Part shown: in pieces, positions 27,198-35,952 of the stretch | Position numbering within the stretch: the first letter of the stretch is position 1 | Layout of the letters: the number at the start of each line of letters is the position of its first letter | DNA from: Lutibacter maritimus | GTDB lineage: Bacteria; Bacteroidota; Bacteroidia; Flavobacteriales; Flavobacteriaceae | Direction: 5' to 3' | DNA: 64,000 nucleotides | Assembly (NCBI RefSeq): GCF_900116115.1 | Contig: NZ_FOZP01000010.1 | Span: 1 to 64,000, forward strand | Position numbers and translations under genes: made by a program | Notes under the pieces: generated by a model | Database searches by the model: none | Seen by the model: the letters and a program-made list of their open reading frames with translations, nothing else | What the model was told of the DNA's origin: nothing

Positions 27198-27869
27198 TTA
27201 AAGTATTGAAACTCCATTTAAATCGGTAGTGAGCACATCACTCATATAATTAAAAAATGGGCGCATTGCTTTAAAACTTTCATTTACATCATGTAAGAAA
27301 TTAGGAGAAAGCACTTCATCATCTGTAAATTTACGCATAACAATAAATTGCTTCATTCTAATTAAATCCATATCAGGGTGTTCTTTATCAAAACCGCGTG
27401 GTGCAGTTTTTAAAGATTCTCCTTCTAATTTTCCAAAATACTTTACAAAGGTTGAATGATTCATAATTTCACGAATTTCAGTAGCATCCATTTCAAATTC
27501 TTTACGAATACGCAACAAATCTTCTTTATTAGGTTCCCAAAAACCTCCAGCTAAAAAACTTTCACCTGGTCGAATTCTTAAATAATAACCGCCTCTTAAT
27601 TTATTGGTAGCTCTTACAAAATTTCCAGCAAAATGTGGTTTATAAGGTGTTTTATCTGGTGAAAAACGCACATCGCGATAAATACGAAACATTTTAAAAC
27701 TTTCAATAGCATCATGATTTTTTAATTGCTCCATTACAGCATTGTAAAAACTTTTTGCTTTCTTTTGTTCTTGTTGAAATTCATTTTTATGCGCTGCAAA
27801 CCAATCTCTATTGTTATTTTCTTTCAAAGCTTTTAAAAAATGGATGGTCGTTTTTGATATTGAAATCAT
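27198..27869 (-). CDS. DUF2461 domain-containing protein
   Basis: A 223-residue cytosolic protein of the DUF2461 family (function unknown). Family landmarks are FLKALKENNNRDWFAAHK at the N-terminus, MFRIYRDVRFSPDKTPYK (about 60-77), and GGYYLRIRPGESFLAGGFW (about 93-111). Length is normal for the family. It is co-directional with the his operon but separated from hisIE by 125 bases containing a hairpin pair, so it is probably not part of histidine synthesis. Confidence 0.88.
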   Translation of the reverse strand: MISISKTTIHFLKALKENNNRDWFAAHKNEFQQEQKKAKSFYNAVMEQLKNHDAIESFKMFRIYRDVRFSPDKTPYKPHFAGNFVRATNKLRGGYYLRIRPGESFLAGGFWEPNKEDLLRIRKEFEMDATEIREIMNHSTFVKYFGKLEGESLKTAPRGFDKEHPDMDLIRMKQFIVMRKFTDDEVLSPNFLHDVNESFKAMRPFFNYMSDVLTTDLNGVSIL

Positions 27870-27913
27870 ATGAGTTAAATTTCAGTTTTTAAAGTTATTA
27901 ATATTTAACAGTC

Positions 27914-27988
27914 GTCATGCTGAACTTGATTCAGCATCTCATACAACAAGTTAATAATTATGAGACCCTGAATCAAGTTCAGGGTGAC
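27914..27988. repeat. Paired inverted hairpins after the his operon (cargo-less unit)
   Basis: GTC-ATGCTGAA-CTTGA-TTCAGCAT-CTC (from 27914) faces GAG-ACCCTGAA-TCAAG-TTCAGGGT-GAC (27962-27988) across a 20-odd base AT-rich spacer. It has the same GTC-hairpin..hairpin-GAC layout as the repeats flanking the GIY-YIG gene and the 100-bp array, but with nothing between the halves. Confidence 0.85.
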
Positions 27989-27994
27989 TTTTTA

Positions 27995-28594
27995 TTACTT
28001 ATGTCTGCCTTCTAAAACGCTCACAATATCTTTTAGCGTATATCCTTTAGCTTGCAATAAAATTAGGTAATGAAATAATAAATCTGCGCCTTCATTTAAA
28101 AACAAATCATCATTATTGTCTTTAGCCTCAATCACAATTTCCACCGCTTCTTCTCCTACTTTTTGTGCAATTTTATTGATGCCTTTTTCAAACAATGAAG
28201 CTACATAACTTTTTTGAGAATCTGCATTTTCTCGTCGGCTTGTAATTACATTTTCAAGTTCTGATAAAAACCCAAATGATTGTTCATTGACATCATTCCA
28301 ACAAGTATCAGATCCTGTGTGACATGTTGGACCAACTGGGTTTACTTGAATTAGCAAGGTATCATTATCACAATCATTTTTTATAGAAATAACATTTAAA
28401 AAATTACCGCTTTCTTCACCTTTTGTCCATAACCTATTTTTAGTTCTGCTAAAAAAAGTTACTTTATTTGTTGCTGTAGTTTTTTCAAACGCTTCAGCGT
28501 TCATATAACCCAACATTAACACTTTATTTGTTTTAGCATCTTGAATAATTGCAGGAACCAATCCATCGTTATTTTTATTAAAATCTATGTTCAT
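27995..28594 (-). CDS. hisIE: Bifunctional phosphoribosyl-AMP cyclohydrolase / phosphoribosyl-ATP pyrophosphatase
   Basis: Catalyses steps 2 and 3 of histidine synthesis. The 199-residue fusion has an N-terminal HisI domain (about 1-105: VLMLGYMNAEAF, TKGEESGN, zinc cysteines in CDNDTLLIQV and GPTCHTGSDTCW) and a C-terminal HisE domain (about 110-199: KIAQKVGEEAVEIVIEAK, LFLNEGADLLFHYLILL). Last gene of the his operon, 61 bases after hisF. Confidence 0.96.
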   Translation of the reverse strand: MNIDFNKNNDGLVPAIIQDAKTNKVLMLGYMNAEAFEKTTATNKVTFFSRTKNRLWTKGEESGNFLNVISIKNDCDNDTLLIQVNPVGPTCHTGSDTCWNDVNEQSFGFLSELENVITSRRENADSQKSYVASLFEKGINKIAQKVGEEAVEIVIEAKDNNDDLFLNEGADLLFHYLILLQAKGYTLKDIVSVLEGRHK

Positions 28595-28655
28595 TTTTTT
28601 ATTTTTTATTTCTTTTCAAATCGCCATCCTAAACTTATTTTAGACTAACGTACTC

Positions 28656-29411
28656 TTATAACCTTACTGGGATATTATTTCTTTTTAATTCGTTTTTTAA
28701 ATCAACAATTTCAATTTCTTTAAAGTGAAAAACGCTTGCGGCTAATGCTGCATCTGCTTTTCCTTCAATAAAAGTATCGGTAAAATGTTGCATAGTTCCT
28801 GCACCTCCTGAAGCTATAATTGGAATATTTACCAATTCACTTAAATTGGCCAATGCTTCGTTTGCAAAACCATTTTTTGTACCATCGTGATCCATGGATG
28901 TAAATAAAATTTCACCTGCGCCACGTTGTTCTACTTCTTTTGCCCATTCAAATAATTTTATAGCTGTTGGTACTTTTCCTCCTACCAAATGTACCATCCA
29001 TTCACCATTTATTTGTTTGGCGTCAATAGCTACCACTACACACTGACTTCCAAATTTTGCAGCTAAATTGTTTATTAATTGCGGATTTTTTACTGCAGAA
29101 GAATTGATTGAAACCTTATCTGCGCCAGAATTTAGCAATATTTCAACATCTTCCACTGACGAAATTCCGCCACCCACTGTAAACGGAATGTTTACCTTTT
29201 CTGCTACGTGCATGACCAATTCAGCCAAGGTTTTTCTTTTTTGTTCTGTGGCAGTAATATCTAAAAACACCAATTCGTCAGCACCTTCATTTGCATAAAT
29301 TTCAGCTAATTCTACTGGATCACCAGCGTCTCTTAAATCCACAAAATTTACACCTTTTACAGTTCTACCGTTTTTTATATCTAAACAGGGAATTATTCTT
29401 TTTGTTAACAT
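28656..29411 (-). CDS. hisF: Imidazole glycerol phosphate synthase, cyclase subunit
   Basis: Uses ammonia made by HisH to form imidazole glycerol phosphate and AICAR. The protein is a (beta-alpha)8 barrel with [17 protein letters not shown], a VVAIDAK strand holding a catalytic Asp, and IIASGGAGT phosphate loops. The frame opens at a TTG (29417), but ATG 29411 ([12 protein letters not shown]) is the family start and gives 251 residues. It follows hisA, separated by a 65-base palindromic unit. Confidence 0.97.
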   Translation of the reverse strand: MLTKRIIPCLDIKNGRTVKGVNFVDLRDAGDPVELAEIYANEGADELVFLDITATEQKRKTLAELVMHVAEKVNIPFTVGGGISSVEDVEILLNSGADKVSINSSAVKNPQLINNLAAKFGSQCVVVAIDAKQINGEWMVHLVGGKVPTAIKLFEWAKEVEQRGAGEILFTSMDHDGTKNGFANEALANLSELVNIPIIASGGAGTMQHFTDTFIEGKADAALAASVFHFKEIEIVDLKNELKRNNIPVRL

Positions 29412-29476
29412 CTTCAAAAGTTAGAAGTTAGAAGTTAGAAGTTAGAAGTATCAATTGCACTTCTAATATCGTAAAT
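29412..29476. repeat. GTTAGAA heptads and palindrome between hisA and hisF
   Basis: Four perfect plus-strand GTTAGAA units (29420-29447) face ACTTCTAATAT..ATCTAAC to their right, so the spacer can fold back on itself. A related unit lies between hisB and hisH (31260-31320). The hisA stop codon (AGT TAG) falls in the GTTAG at its edge. Confidence 0.75.
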
Positions 29477-30226
29477 CTAACTTTGCATTATAAATTTCTC
29501 TATTTGTTTCATACTAATTTTATGCTCGTAAATGGCTTTACCAACAATAGTTCCTTCGCAACCCATTTCAGCTAAGCGAGGTAATTCATCATACGTTGAA
29601 ATTCCACCTGAGGCAATTAATTTAATCTTCTCAACTGCGCTTGAAGTGACAATGCTGGTTTGATTCAATATTTTTTGATACAAATCAAAAGAAGGCCCTT
29701 GTAACATACCATCTTTAGAAATATCGGTGCAAATTACATAACGCACGCCTTCTTTCATGTAATTTTGAATAAAAGGAATTAACTCTTCATTACTTTCTTC
29801 TTGCCAACCACTTACGGCAACTTTTTCATCCAGCGCATCGGCACCTAAAATAATTTTATCAGCTCCAAATTTTTGCAACCAGCTTTTAAATATGTCAGGA
29901 TTTTTAACTGCAATACTTCCGCCAGTAATTTGATTTGCGCCGCTTTCAAAAGCAACACGTAAATCGTCATCAGTTTTTAATCCGCCACCAAAATCAACAC
30001 TTAAACTGGTATTTGTGGCAATAGTTTCTAATACTTTATGATTTATGATATGACTTGCTTTTGCGCCATCTAAATCTACCAAATGCAAATATTTTACACC
30101 GTGTGCTTCAAACATTTTAGCGACTTCTAACGGATTTTCGTTATATATTTTTTCAGTTGCATAATCGCCTTTTGAAAGACGTACACATTTACCGTTGATG
30201 ATATCTATTGCTGGGATGATTCTCAT
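29477..30226 (-). CDS. hisA: Phosphoribosylformimino-AICAR-phosphate isomerase
   Basis: The isomerase step before HisHF, in a (beta-alpha)8 barrel paralogous to HisF. Seen: [17 protein letters not shown] with the catalytic Asp, [36 protein letters not shown] with the second catalytic Asp, and IASGGIS. 249 residues, normal length. A GIY-YIG gene unit lies between it and hisH, replacing what is usually a short junction in this gene order. Confidence 0.97.
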   Translation of the reverse strand: MRIIPAIDIINGKCVRLSKGDYATEKIYNENPLEVAKMFEAHGVKYLHLVDLDGAKASHIINHKVLETIATNTSLSVDFGGGLKTDDDLRVAFESGANQITGGSIAVKNPDIFKSWLQKFGADKIILGADALDEKVAVSGWQEESNEELIPFIQNYMKEGVRYVICTDISKDGMLQGPSFDLYQKILNQTSIVTSSAVEKIKLIASGGISTYDELPRLAEMGCEGTIVGKAIYEHKISMKQIEKFIMQS

Positions 30227-30265
30227 TGTTTTTTCTATATTGAAAGTTTATAGGTGTTTACTTTT

Positions 30266-30291
30266 GTCATTCCTGCGAAGGCAGGAATCTA
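30266..30291. repeat. Left hairpin bracketing the GIY-YIG gene
   Basis: GTC-ATTCCTGC-GAAG-GCAGGAAT-CTA: a perfect 8-bp stem with 4-base loop, 2 bases after the GIY-YIG stop codon. It is in inverse orientation to the hairpin at 30624-30648. Confidence 0.88.
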
Positions 30292-30293
30292 TA

Positions 30294-30608
30294 CTAATCT
30301 TTTAAAGTATCATTAAACCAATCAGAAGAAAGGTCTAACCATTTTTTATTTTCTTCTTCAATTAATTTAATTTTCCAATCTCGTTTCCATTTTTTCAAAT
30401 TCTTCTCTCTTTTTATTGCTTCATCAATACTTTTAAAAGTTTCAAAATACATTAATTTATGTACTCCATACTTTTGCGTAAATCCTTTCACAAGTTCCTT
30501 TTTGTGTTCATAAACTCTTCGCTGTAAATCGTTTGTAATTCCAATATATAATGTTCCTCTTATTTTACTTGCTAAAATATACACATAATATTGATGTATA
30601 GTTTTCAT
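30294..30608 (-). CDS. Small GIY-YIG nuclease inserted in the his operon
   Basis: A 104-residue single-domain GIY-YIG protein of the short YhbQ-like class. The catalytic signature is YYVYILASK (7-15) for GIY and LYIGITND (20-27) for YIG, then LQRRVYEH (28-35) with the catalytic Arg, and the glutamate region DEAIKREKNLKKW (about 62-74). Nuclease activity is inferred. It has no role in histidine synthesis, yet sits in the operon in the same direction between hisH and hisA. Inverted ATTCCTG hairpins bracket it on both sides, so it looks like the cargo of a small mobile unit (30266-30648, 383 bases). No flanking target duplication is visible. Confidence 0.9.
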   Translation of the reverse strand: MKTIHQYYVYILASKIRGTLYIGITNDLQRRVYEHKKELVKGFTQKYGVHKLMYFETFKSIDEAIKREKNLKKWKRDWKIKLIEEENKKWLDLSSDWFNDTLKD

Positions 30609-30623
30609 TTACAATCGTTTTAT

Positions 30624-30648
30624 AGATTCCTGTTTTCACAGGAATGAC
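30624..30648. repeat. Right hairpin bracketing the GIY-YIG gene
   Basis: AG-ATTCCTGT-TTTC-ACAGGAAT-GAC with an 8-bp stem (30626-30633/30638-30645), 15 bases upstream of the GIY-YIG start codon. It mirrors the left copy, so the pair reads GTC-hairpin-CTA, gene, TAG-hairpin-GAC. Confidence 0.88.
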
Positions 30649-30661
30649 AACGTTAATATAT

Positions 30662-31243
30662 TTATAAATTCAAAAAATTTTGTAATATTTGTGATCCTGC
30701 TTTGCTGCTTTTTTCTGGGTGAAATTGTACGCCATAAAAGTTTTTTTCTTGTAATGCAGATGCATATTTTAATCCGTAATTAGTGGTTGCAATAGCTTTA
30801 TCGTTCATTGGAACATAAAAACTATGCACTAAATACATATATTCTTGCTCTTTGATTCCTTTAAATAAATTGGATTTTAAATTTTCAATTTGATTCCAAC
30901 CAATTTGCGGTACTTTTTCTGAATCAGAAAATTTAATAACGTCGCAATCAAAAATACCTAATCCTTGCGTATCACCTTCTTCACAATAGTTACACATTAA
31001 TTGCATTCCTAAACAAATTCCTAAAACGGGTTGTCTTAAAGTTGGAATTACTTTATCTAACCCTGTTGCTTTTAACATTTGCATAGCACTACTTGCTTCA
31101 CCAACACCCGGAAAAATCACTTTATCAGCATTTCTTATTTCCGCTTCATCGTGACTCAAAACTGCTTCATAACCTAAGCGTTGAATGGCGAATTTTATAG
31201 ATTGTATGTTTCCTGCTCCGTAATTTATAATGACTATTTTCAA
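30662..31243 (-). CDS. hisH: Imidazole glycerol phosphate synthase, glutaminase subunit
   Basis: A class I glutamine amidotransferase that feeds ammonia to HisF. The nucleophile is in LGICLGMQLM (residues about 75-84). The catalytic His and Glu are in YGVQFHPEKS near residue 175. IINYGAGN is the normal N-terminus. 193 residues. It follows hisB after a 78-base palindromic spacer. Confidence 0.97.
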   Translation of the reverse strand: MKIVIINYGAGNIQSIKFAIQRLGYEAVLSHDEAEIRNADKVIFPGVGEASSAMQMLKATGLDKVIPTLRQPVLGICLGMQLMCNYCEEGDTQGLGIFDCDVIKFSDSEKVPQIGWNQIENLKSNLFKGIKEQEYMYLVHSFYVPMNDKAIATTNYGLKYASALQEKNFYGVQFHPEKSSKAGSQILQNFLNL

Positions 31244-31259
31244 TTTATTATTTTTAAAA

Positions 31260-31320
31260 GTTAGATATTAGAAGTTCAATTGTAAGATTACCCTCATACT
31301 TCTAATATTTAATATCTTAC
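31260..31320. repeat. Palindromic GTTAGA-type unit between hisB and hisH
   Basis: GTTAGATATTAGAAGT at the left faces ACTTCTAATATT..ATATCTTAC at the right, with CAATTG near the middle. Its layout matches the hisA-hisF spacer unit and it begins directly after the hisB stop codon. Confidence 0.7.
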
Positions 31321-31321
31321 T

Positions 31322-32461
31322 TTACAAAAGTCCTTTGGTGCTTGGCAAAATCATTTTTTCAGCATCTCTTTTAACAGCAGCTTTTATAGCTTTTGCAAAG
31401 GCTTTAAAAATACCTTCAATTTTATGATGTTCATTAGTACCTTCTGCTTTTATATTTAAATTACAACGTGCACCATCTGTAAAGGATTTAAATAAATGAT
31501 AAAACATTTCTGTTGGCATTTCACCAATTTTTTCACGTTTAAAATCTGCATCCCAAACCAACCAATTTCTTCCACCAAAATCTATGGCTACTTGCGCTAA
31601 ACAATCATCCATTGGCAAACAAAATCCATAACGCTCAATACCCAATTTGTTACCTAAAGCTTTTGTAAAAACTTCACCTAAAGCTATCATAGTATCTTCA
31701 ATAGTATGATGCTCATCAACTTCTAAATCTCCTTGTACTTGAATGGTTAAATCCATACTTCCGTGGCGTGCAATTTGATCGAGCATGTGATCAAAAAATG
31801 GCAAACCTGTTGCAATGTTACTTTTACCTGTTCCATCCAAATTTAATTGGATATAAATTTTTGTTTCGTTGGTATTTCTGGTTAATTCAGCTGTTCTATT
31901 ATTTAGTTTTAAAAACTCATAAATTTTCTGCCAATCGTTACTTTCTAAAGCAATAAATGGATCTAATTCAGCTCTTTTAACTGTAATTTCATCGGTACCT
32001 AAATTGGTATTGTCATTTATAAATATTCCTTTTGCACCTAAATTTTTTGCTAATTCTATATCCGTTAATCGATCGCCAATCACAAATGAATTTTCTAAAT
32101 CATAAGCATCAGAAAAAAATTCTGTTAACAACCCAGTGTTTGGTTTTCTTGTTGGTGCATTATCTTTCGCAAAGGTTTTATCAATAAACACTTTATTAAA
32201 TTTGACACCTTCATTTTCAAAACATTGAATTACAAAATTTTGAACAGGCCAAAAGTTTTCTTCGGGCATACTTGTCGTGCCTAAACCATCTTGATTGGTA
32301 ACCATTACCAGTTCAAAATCTAATTCATTTGCTATTTTTCCTAAATAGGTAAATGCTTTTGGGTAAAATATAATTTTTTCAAATGCATCAACTTGTTCAT
32401 CTGCAGGTTCTTTTATAATTGTTCCGTCTCGGTCAATAAATAATACCTTTTTTTTCTTCAT
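31322..32461 (-). CDS. hisB: Bifunctional histidinol-phosphatase / imidazoleglycerol-phosphate dehydratase
   Basis: Fusion enzyme for two steps of histidine synthesis. The N-terminal HAD phosphatase (about 1-165) has FIDRDGTI with both catalytic aspartates, VTNQDG and [13 protein letters not shown]. The C-terminal dehydratase (about 188-379) has the metal-binding [21 protein letters not shown] and [10 protein letters not shown] motifs. ATG 32461 is 2 bases from the hisC stop; an ATG at 32473 overlapping hisC would add four residues. The [14 protein letters not shown] start fits the family better. Confidence 0.96.
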   Translation of the reverse strand: MKKKKVLFIDRDGTIIKEPADEQVDAFEKIIFYPKAFTYLGKIANELDFELVMVTNQDGLGTTSMPEENFWPVQNFVIQCFENEGVKFNKVFIDKTFAKDNAPTRKPNTGLLTEFFSDAYDLENSFVIGDRLTDIELAKNLGAKGIFINDNTNLGTDEITVKRAELDPFIALESNDWQKIYEFLKLNNRTAELTRNTNETKIYIQLNLDGTGKSNIATGLPFFDHMLDQIARHGSMDLTIQVQGDLEVDEHHTIEDTMIALGEVFTKALGNKLGIERYGFCLPMDDCLAQVAIDFGGRNWLVWDADFKREKIGEMPTEMFYHLFKSFTDGARCNLNIKAEGTNEHHKIEGIFKAFAKAIKAAVKRDAEKMILPSTKGLL

Positions 32462-32462
32462 G

Positions 32463-33497
32463 TTATAATTCATTTAAAACGCTGCACATTGCTTTGTTTT
32501 CTTTTTTAGTTCCAATAGTGATTCTTAAAGTATTTTCACATAAAGGTTGTGTGGTTCTATTTCTTATTACAATTCCTTTTTTCAATAATTGATGGTATCT
32601 TTTTACTGCATCATCTACTTTTATTAGTACAAAATTTGCATCTGAAGGATACACTTCTTCTACAAAATGAAGTGTTTTTAATTTTTCAATTATTTTCCCT
32701 CGCATTTCTATAAGCGCTTCAATTTCTTCCTGTACTTTTTTAATTACCAACAACCTTTTTAATGCTCTTTGTTGTGATAATTCATTTACATTGTAAGGAG
32801 GTTTAATTTTATTTAAAATAGCAATTATTTCAGGCGATGCATAGCAAATTCCTAATCGAATTCCTGCTAAACCATAAGCTTTAGACAAGGTTTGAGTGAT
32901 TATTAGATTTGGAAATTCATCTAAACGTTCTAACCAGCTTTTTTTAGAAGAAAAATCAATATAGGCCTCATCTATCACAACCAATCCTTTAAAAGTGGTT
33001 AATAACACCTCAACAGCTTCTTGTGAAAAAGAATTACCTGTTGGATTGTTTGGTGAGCATAAAAACAAGATTTTAGTATTCTTATCGGCTGCTTCTAATA
33101 TTTCCTTTACTTTAGGTTGAAAACAACTCGTTAAAAACACTTCTCTTTCTTCAACATTATTCAAGTTTGCCAAAACTTTATACATTCCATAGGTTGGAGG
33201 CAATGTAATTACATTGTCAACTTTTGGTTCACAAAAAGCTCTATAAATTAAATCCAACACTTCATCACTTCCATTTCCTAATAAAATTTGATTTGCTGGA
33301 ACATTTTTAAGTTTTGAAAGTTCAATTTTTAATGCTTTTTGTTGCGGATCTGGATACCTGTTTACACCACTTTCAAATGGATTCTCATTGGCATCTAAAA
33401 AAACCATGTTGGTAACATCGTCTTTAAACTCATCTCTAGCAGATGAGTATGGTAGCATTTTTTTAATGTTTTCTCGTAGTAGTTTTTCAATTTTCAT
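32463..33497 (-). CDS. hisC: Histidinol-phosphate aminotransferase
   Basis: PLP-dependent enzyme (fold type I) transferring an amino group from glutamate to imidazole acetol phosphate. Seen: [34 protein letters not shown] and the PLP lysine in [14 protein letters not shown]. The frame opens with TTG at 33506, but the ATG at 33497 ([10 protein letters not shown]) is preferred, giving 344 residues. Downstream it touches hisB. Confidence 0.96.
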   Translation of the reverse strand: MKIEKLLRENIKKMLPYSSARDEFKDDVTNMVFLDANENPFESGVNRYPDPQQKALKIELSKLKNVPANQILLGNGSDEVLDLIYRAFCEPKVDNVITLPPTYGMYKVLANLNNVEEREVFLTSCFQPKVKEILEAADKNTKILFLCSPNNPTGNSFSQEAVEVLLTTFKGLVVIDEAYIDFSSKKSWLERLDEFPNLIITQTLSKAYGLAGIRLGICYASPEIIAILNKIKPPYNVNELSQQRALKRLLVIKKVQEEIEALIEMRGKIIEKLKTLHFVEEVYPSDANFVLIKVDDAVKRYHQLLKKGIVIRNRTTQPLCENTLRITIGTKKENKAMCSVLNEL

Positions 33498-33544
33498 TTG
33501 TAACAATTATTAATTTCCAAATTTAAAAAAGTTTCTTAAATTTT

Positions 33545-34828
33545 TCATTTTAAACTGTTTAATCTCAAAGTAACGGCATTTTTATGTGCATCTAACCCTT
33601 CTTCTGAAGCTAAAACCTCTATTGCGTTTCCTATCTTTTGAATGCCTATTTCTGAAATTTTTTGAAATGAAATGGCTTTTAAAAATGAATCTAAATTTAC
33701 TCCAGAATATGCTTTTGTATACCCATTTGTTGGTAAGGTATGGTTGGTTCCGGAAGCATAATCACCGGCACTTTCAGGTGTATAATTACCAATAAAAACA
33801 GATCCTGCATTTTGTATTCCGTTTACATAAAAATCGTTATCATTGGTACAAACAATAAAATGTTCAGGGCCATATTCATTAATCAACTCCAACGCAATTT
33901 CTTTCGTTTCCACAAAAATTAATTTAGAATTTTCAATGGCTTTTTCAGCTATTTTTTTTCTTGATAATTGTTGCAATTGATTTTCTAAAGCAATTTCTAC
34001 ACTTTTTAATTTTTCTAATGAAGTTGAAACCAAAATAACCTGACTATCTGTACCATGTTCAGCCTGACTTAATAAATCAGACGCTACAAAATCTGCATTG
34101 GCGCTTTCATCAGCAACTACTAATAATTCACTTGGTCCTGCAGGCATATCAATAGCCACACCATATTTAGTAGCTAATTGTTTTGCAACTGTTACAAATT
34201 GATTTCCAGGTCCAAATATTTTATAAACTTGCGGAATAGTTTCTGTACCAAAAGTTAAAGCAGCAATTGCTTGAATACCACCAACTTTTACAATTTTTGT
34301 AACACCACATTGTTGTGCAGCATAAATAATTGCTGGGTGAATTTTTCCTTTTTTATTTGGAGGTGTAGATAAAACAATTTCATCACATCCTGCAATTTTT
34401 GCAGGAATTGCTAACATTAAAACCGATGAAAACAATGGTGCTGTTCCTCCAGGAATGTACAAACCTACTTTTTGAATCGGTCTTTTTTCCTGCCAACAAG
34501 TAACACCTTCTGTTGTTTCAATAGTAACTTTTGCAGTTTTTTGAGCAGTATGAAAAGCTGTAATATTTGCTTTTGCTAAAGCAATGGCTTGTTTTAGCTC
34601 TTCAGAAATTAATTGATTGGCTTCATCAATTTCAGCTTGCGATACAAATAATTCATCTAGCTCAACACCATCAAAAATAGAAGTATAGCGCTTAACACCA
34701 TCATTTCCATTTCTTTTTACATCAGCAAAAATAGCTGTAACTGTTTCTTCAATAGCTTCTACAGTTTGTGTTGGTCTTTGCAATAGCTCTAACCATACAT
34801 TTTTTGGAGGGTTTATAACTTTTTTCAT
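33545..34828 (-). CDS. hisD: Histidinol dehydrogenase
   Basis: Oxidises histidinol to histidine in two NAD-dependent steps, with zinc. The 427-residue protein shows the family signature VTKIVKVGGIQAIAALTFG, PAGPSELLVVAD, the zinc-binding LLSQAEHGTDSQ and GPEHFIVC, and a late zinc ligand in LDAHKNAVTLR. It follows hisG by 17 bases. Confidence 0.97.
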   Translation of the reverse strand: MKKVINPPKNVWLELLQRPTQTVEAIEETVTAIFADVKRNGNDGVKRYTSIFDGVELDELFVSQAEIDEANQLISEELKQAIALAKANITAFHTAQKTAKVTIETTEGVTCWQEKRPIQKVGLYIPGGTAPLFSSVLMLAIPAKIAGCDEIVLSTPPNKKGKIHPAIIYAAQQCGVTKIVKVGGIQAIAALTFGTETIPQVYKIFGPGNQFVTVAKQLATKYGVAIDMPAGPSELLVVADESANADFVASDLLSQAEHGTDSQVILVSTSLEKLKSVEIALENQLQQLSRKKIAEKAIENSKLIFVETKEIALELINEYGPEHFIVCTNDNDFYVNGIQNAGSVFIGNYTPESAGDYASGTNHTLPTNGYTKAYSGVNLDSFLKAISFQKISEIGIQKIGNAIEVLASEEGLDAHKNAVTLRLNSLK

Positions 34829-34845
34829 TATTTTAATTTTTACTA

Positions 34846-35703
34846 TTATAAAACCATTTTTTCAATTGGCACTACTAATAACCCTTCAGCACCATTTGCT
34901 TTTAACTCATCTATTACTTCCCAAAAAGAATTTTTTTCAATTACGGTGTGTATAGAACTCCAGCCTTCTTCAGCAAGAGGTAATACTGTTGGACTTCTCA
35001 TTCCTGGCAATAATTTAATAACAGCTTGCACTTTATTATTGGGTACATTCATTAAAATATATTTGGAATTGCGTGCTTTTAAAACCGATTGAATTCTGAA
35101 TTGAAGTTTATTTAAAATTGCTTTATTTTCATCAGAGATATTAGGTGAAACAGCTAATACAGCCTCACTTTTAAGCATAACCTCTACCTCTTTTAAGTTG
35201 TTTTTAAATAAGGTACTTCCACTAGAAACAATATCGCAAATAGCATCTGCTAAACCAATATTTGGAGCAATTTCAACCGAACCATTAATTAGGTGAATGT
35301 CAGGTGTTACATTAAACTGTTTAAAATATTGTTGAACTGTGTTAGGATACGATGTAGCAATACGCATTCTATCTAAATCTTCTATTCCTTTATATTTAGT
35401 TCCTTTAGGCACTGCTAAAGAAACGCGACATTTAGAAAAACCTAAACGCTCAGCAACAATAATATCGCCTCCTTTTTCAATTAAAACATTTTCGCCAATA
35501 ATAGCTATATCTACCACGCCATCTCTTAAATATTGAGGAATATCACCATTTCTAAGGTACAAAACCTCTAATGGAAAGTTACTGGCTGAAGCTTTTAATT
35601 GATCTTTTCCATTGTCTATAGAAATGCCACAATCTTTTAATAATTGCAAGGAATCTTCGTTTAATCTTCCTGCTTTTTGAACTGCAATTTTAATTTTACT
35701 CAT
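34846..35703 (-). CDS. hisG: ATP phosphoribosyltransferase (long form)
   Basis: First committed step of histidine synthesis, joining ATP and PRPP. The 285-residue protein is the long HisG form with a C-terminal regulatory ACT-like domain (about 210-285) that binds histidine in characterised enzymes. Seen: QKAGRLNEDSLQLLKDCG, RNGDIPQYLRDGVVDIAI, and the PRPP-binding IVSSGSTL. First structural gene of the operon, 110 bases after the end of the His-rich leader peptide. Expect feedback inhibition plus attenuation. Confidence 0.97.
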   Translation of the reverse strand: MSKIKIAVQKAGRLNEDSLQLLKDCGISIDNGKDQLKASASNFPLEVLYLRNGDIPQYLRDGVVDIAIIGENVLIEKGGDIIVAERLGFSKCRVSLAVPKGTKYKGIEDLDRMRIATSYPNTVQQYFKQFNVTPDIHLINGSVEIAPNIGLADAICDIVSSGSTLFKNNLKEVEVMLKSEAVLAVSPNISDENKAILNKLQFRIQSVLKARNSKYILMNVPNNKVQAVIKLLPGMRSPTVLPLAEEGWSSIHTVIEKNSFWEVIDELKANGAEGLLVVPIEKMVL

Positions 35704-35737
35704 TTTTTTTGTTGTTATGTTTGAGCAATCTTTAAGG

Positions 35738-35777
35738 TATTAAAATAATAAACCCGTTTGATTAACTCAAACGGGTT
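35738..35777 (-). terminator. Attenuator-like terminator in the his leader
   Basis: On the minus strand AACCCGTTTGA pairs with TCAAACGGGTT (35751-35761/35767-35777), an 11-bp stem with a 5-base loop, followed by a TATTATTTTAAT tract. It lies between the leader peptide and hisG, the position of a transcription attenuator. Confidence 0.75.
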
Positions 35778-35813
35778 ATAAATATATCTTTTTTAATTTT
35801 ATTCAATACATTT

Positions 35814-35870
35814 CTAGCTCGCTCGAGTGCAAGTATGGAAATGATGATGATGTAATTGAATAAAACGCAT
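35814..35870 (-). CDS. Histidine operon leader peptide
   Basis: An 18-codon frame reading MRFIQLHHHHFHTCTRAS, with four consecutive His codons and a fifth two codons later, all CAT. It starts about 14 bases after a plausible transcription start and ends 36 bases before the attenuator stem. The DNA of codons 4-7 (35850-35861) can pair with 35801-35811, so a ribosome stalled at the His run would change the leader fold. By analogy with the enterobacterial his leader this senses charged tRNA-His. Too short for most gene callers. Confidence 0.88.
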   Translation of the reverse strand: MRFIQLHHHHFHTCTRAS

Positions 35871-35890
35871 TGTTCTTTAATTTTACATCG

Positions 35891-35898
35891 CAAATATA
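35891..35898 (-). promoter_or_regulatory. his operon promoter -7 element
   Basis: TATATTTG on the minus strand, an exact TAnnTTTG match, followed by CGATG. It is 21 bases before the leader peptide start. No -33 TTG at normal spacing (the nearest is 26 bases away). Confidence 0.55.
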
Positions 35899-35952
35899 TA
35901 CATTTGTTTAAAATAGCACTAGTACAATTGTAAAAAATTTACAAAAAATAAT

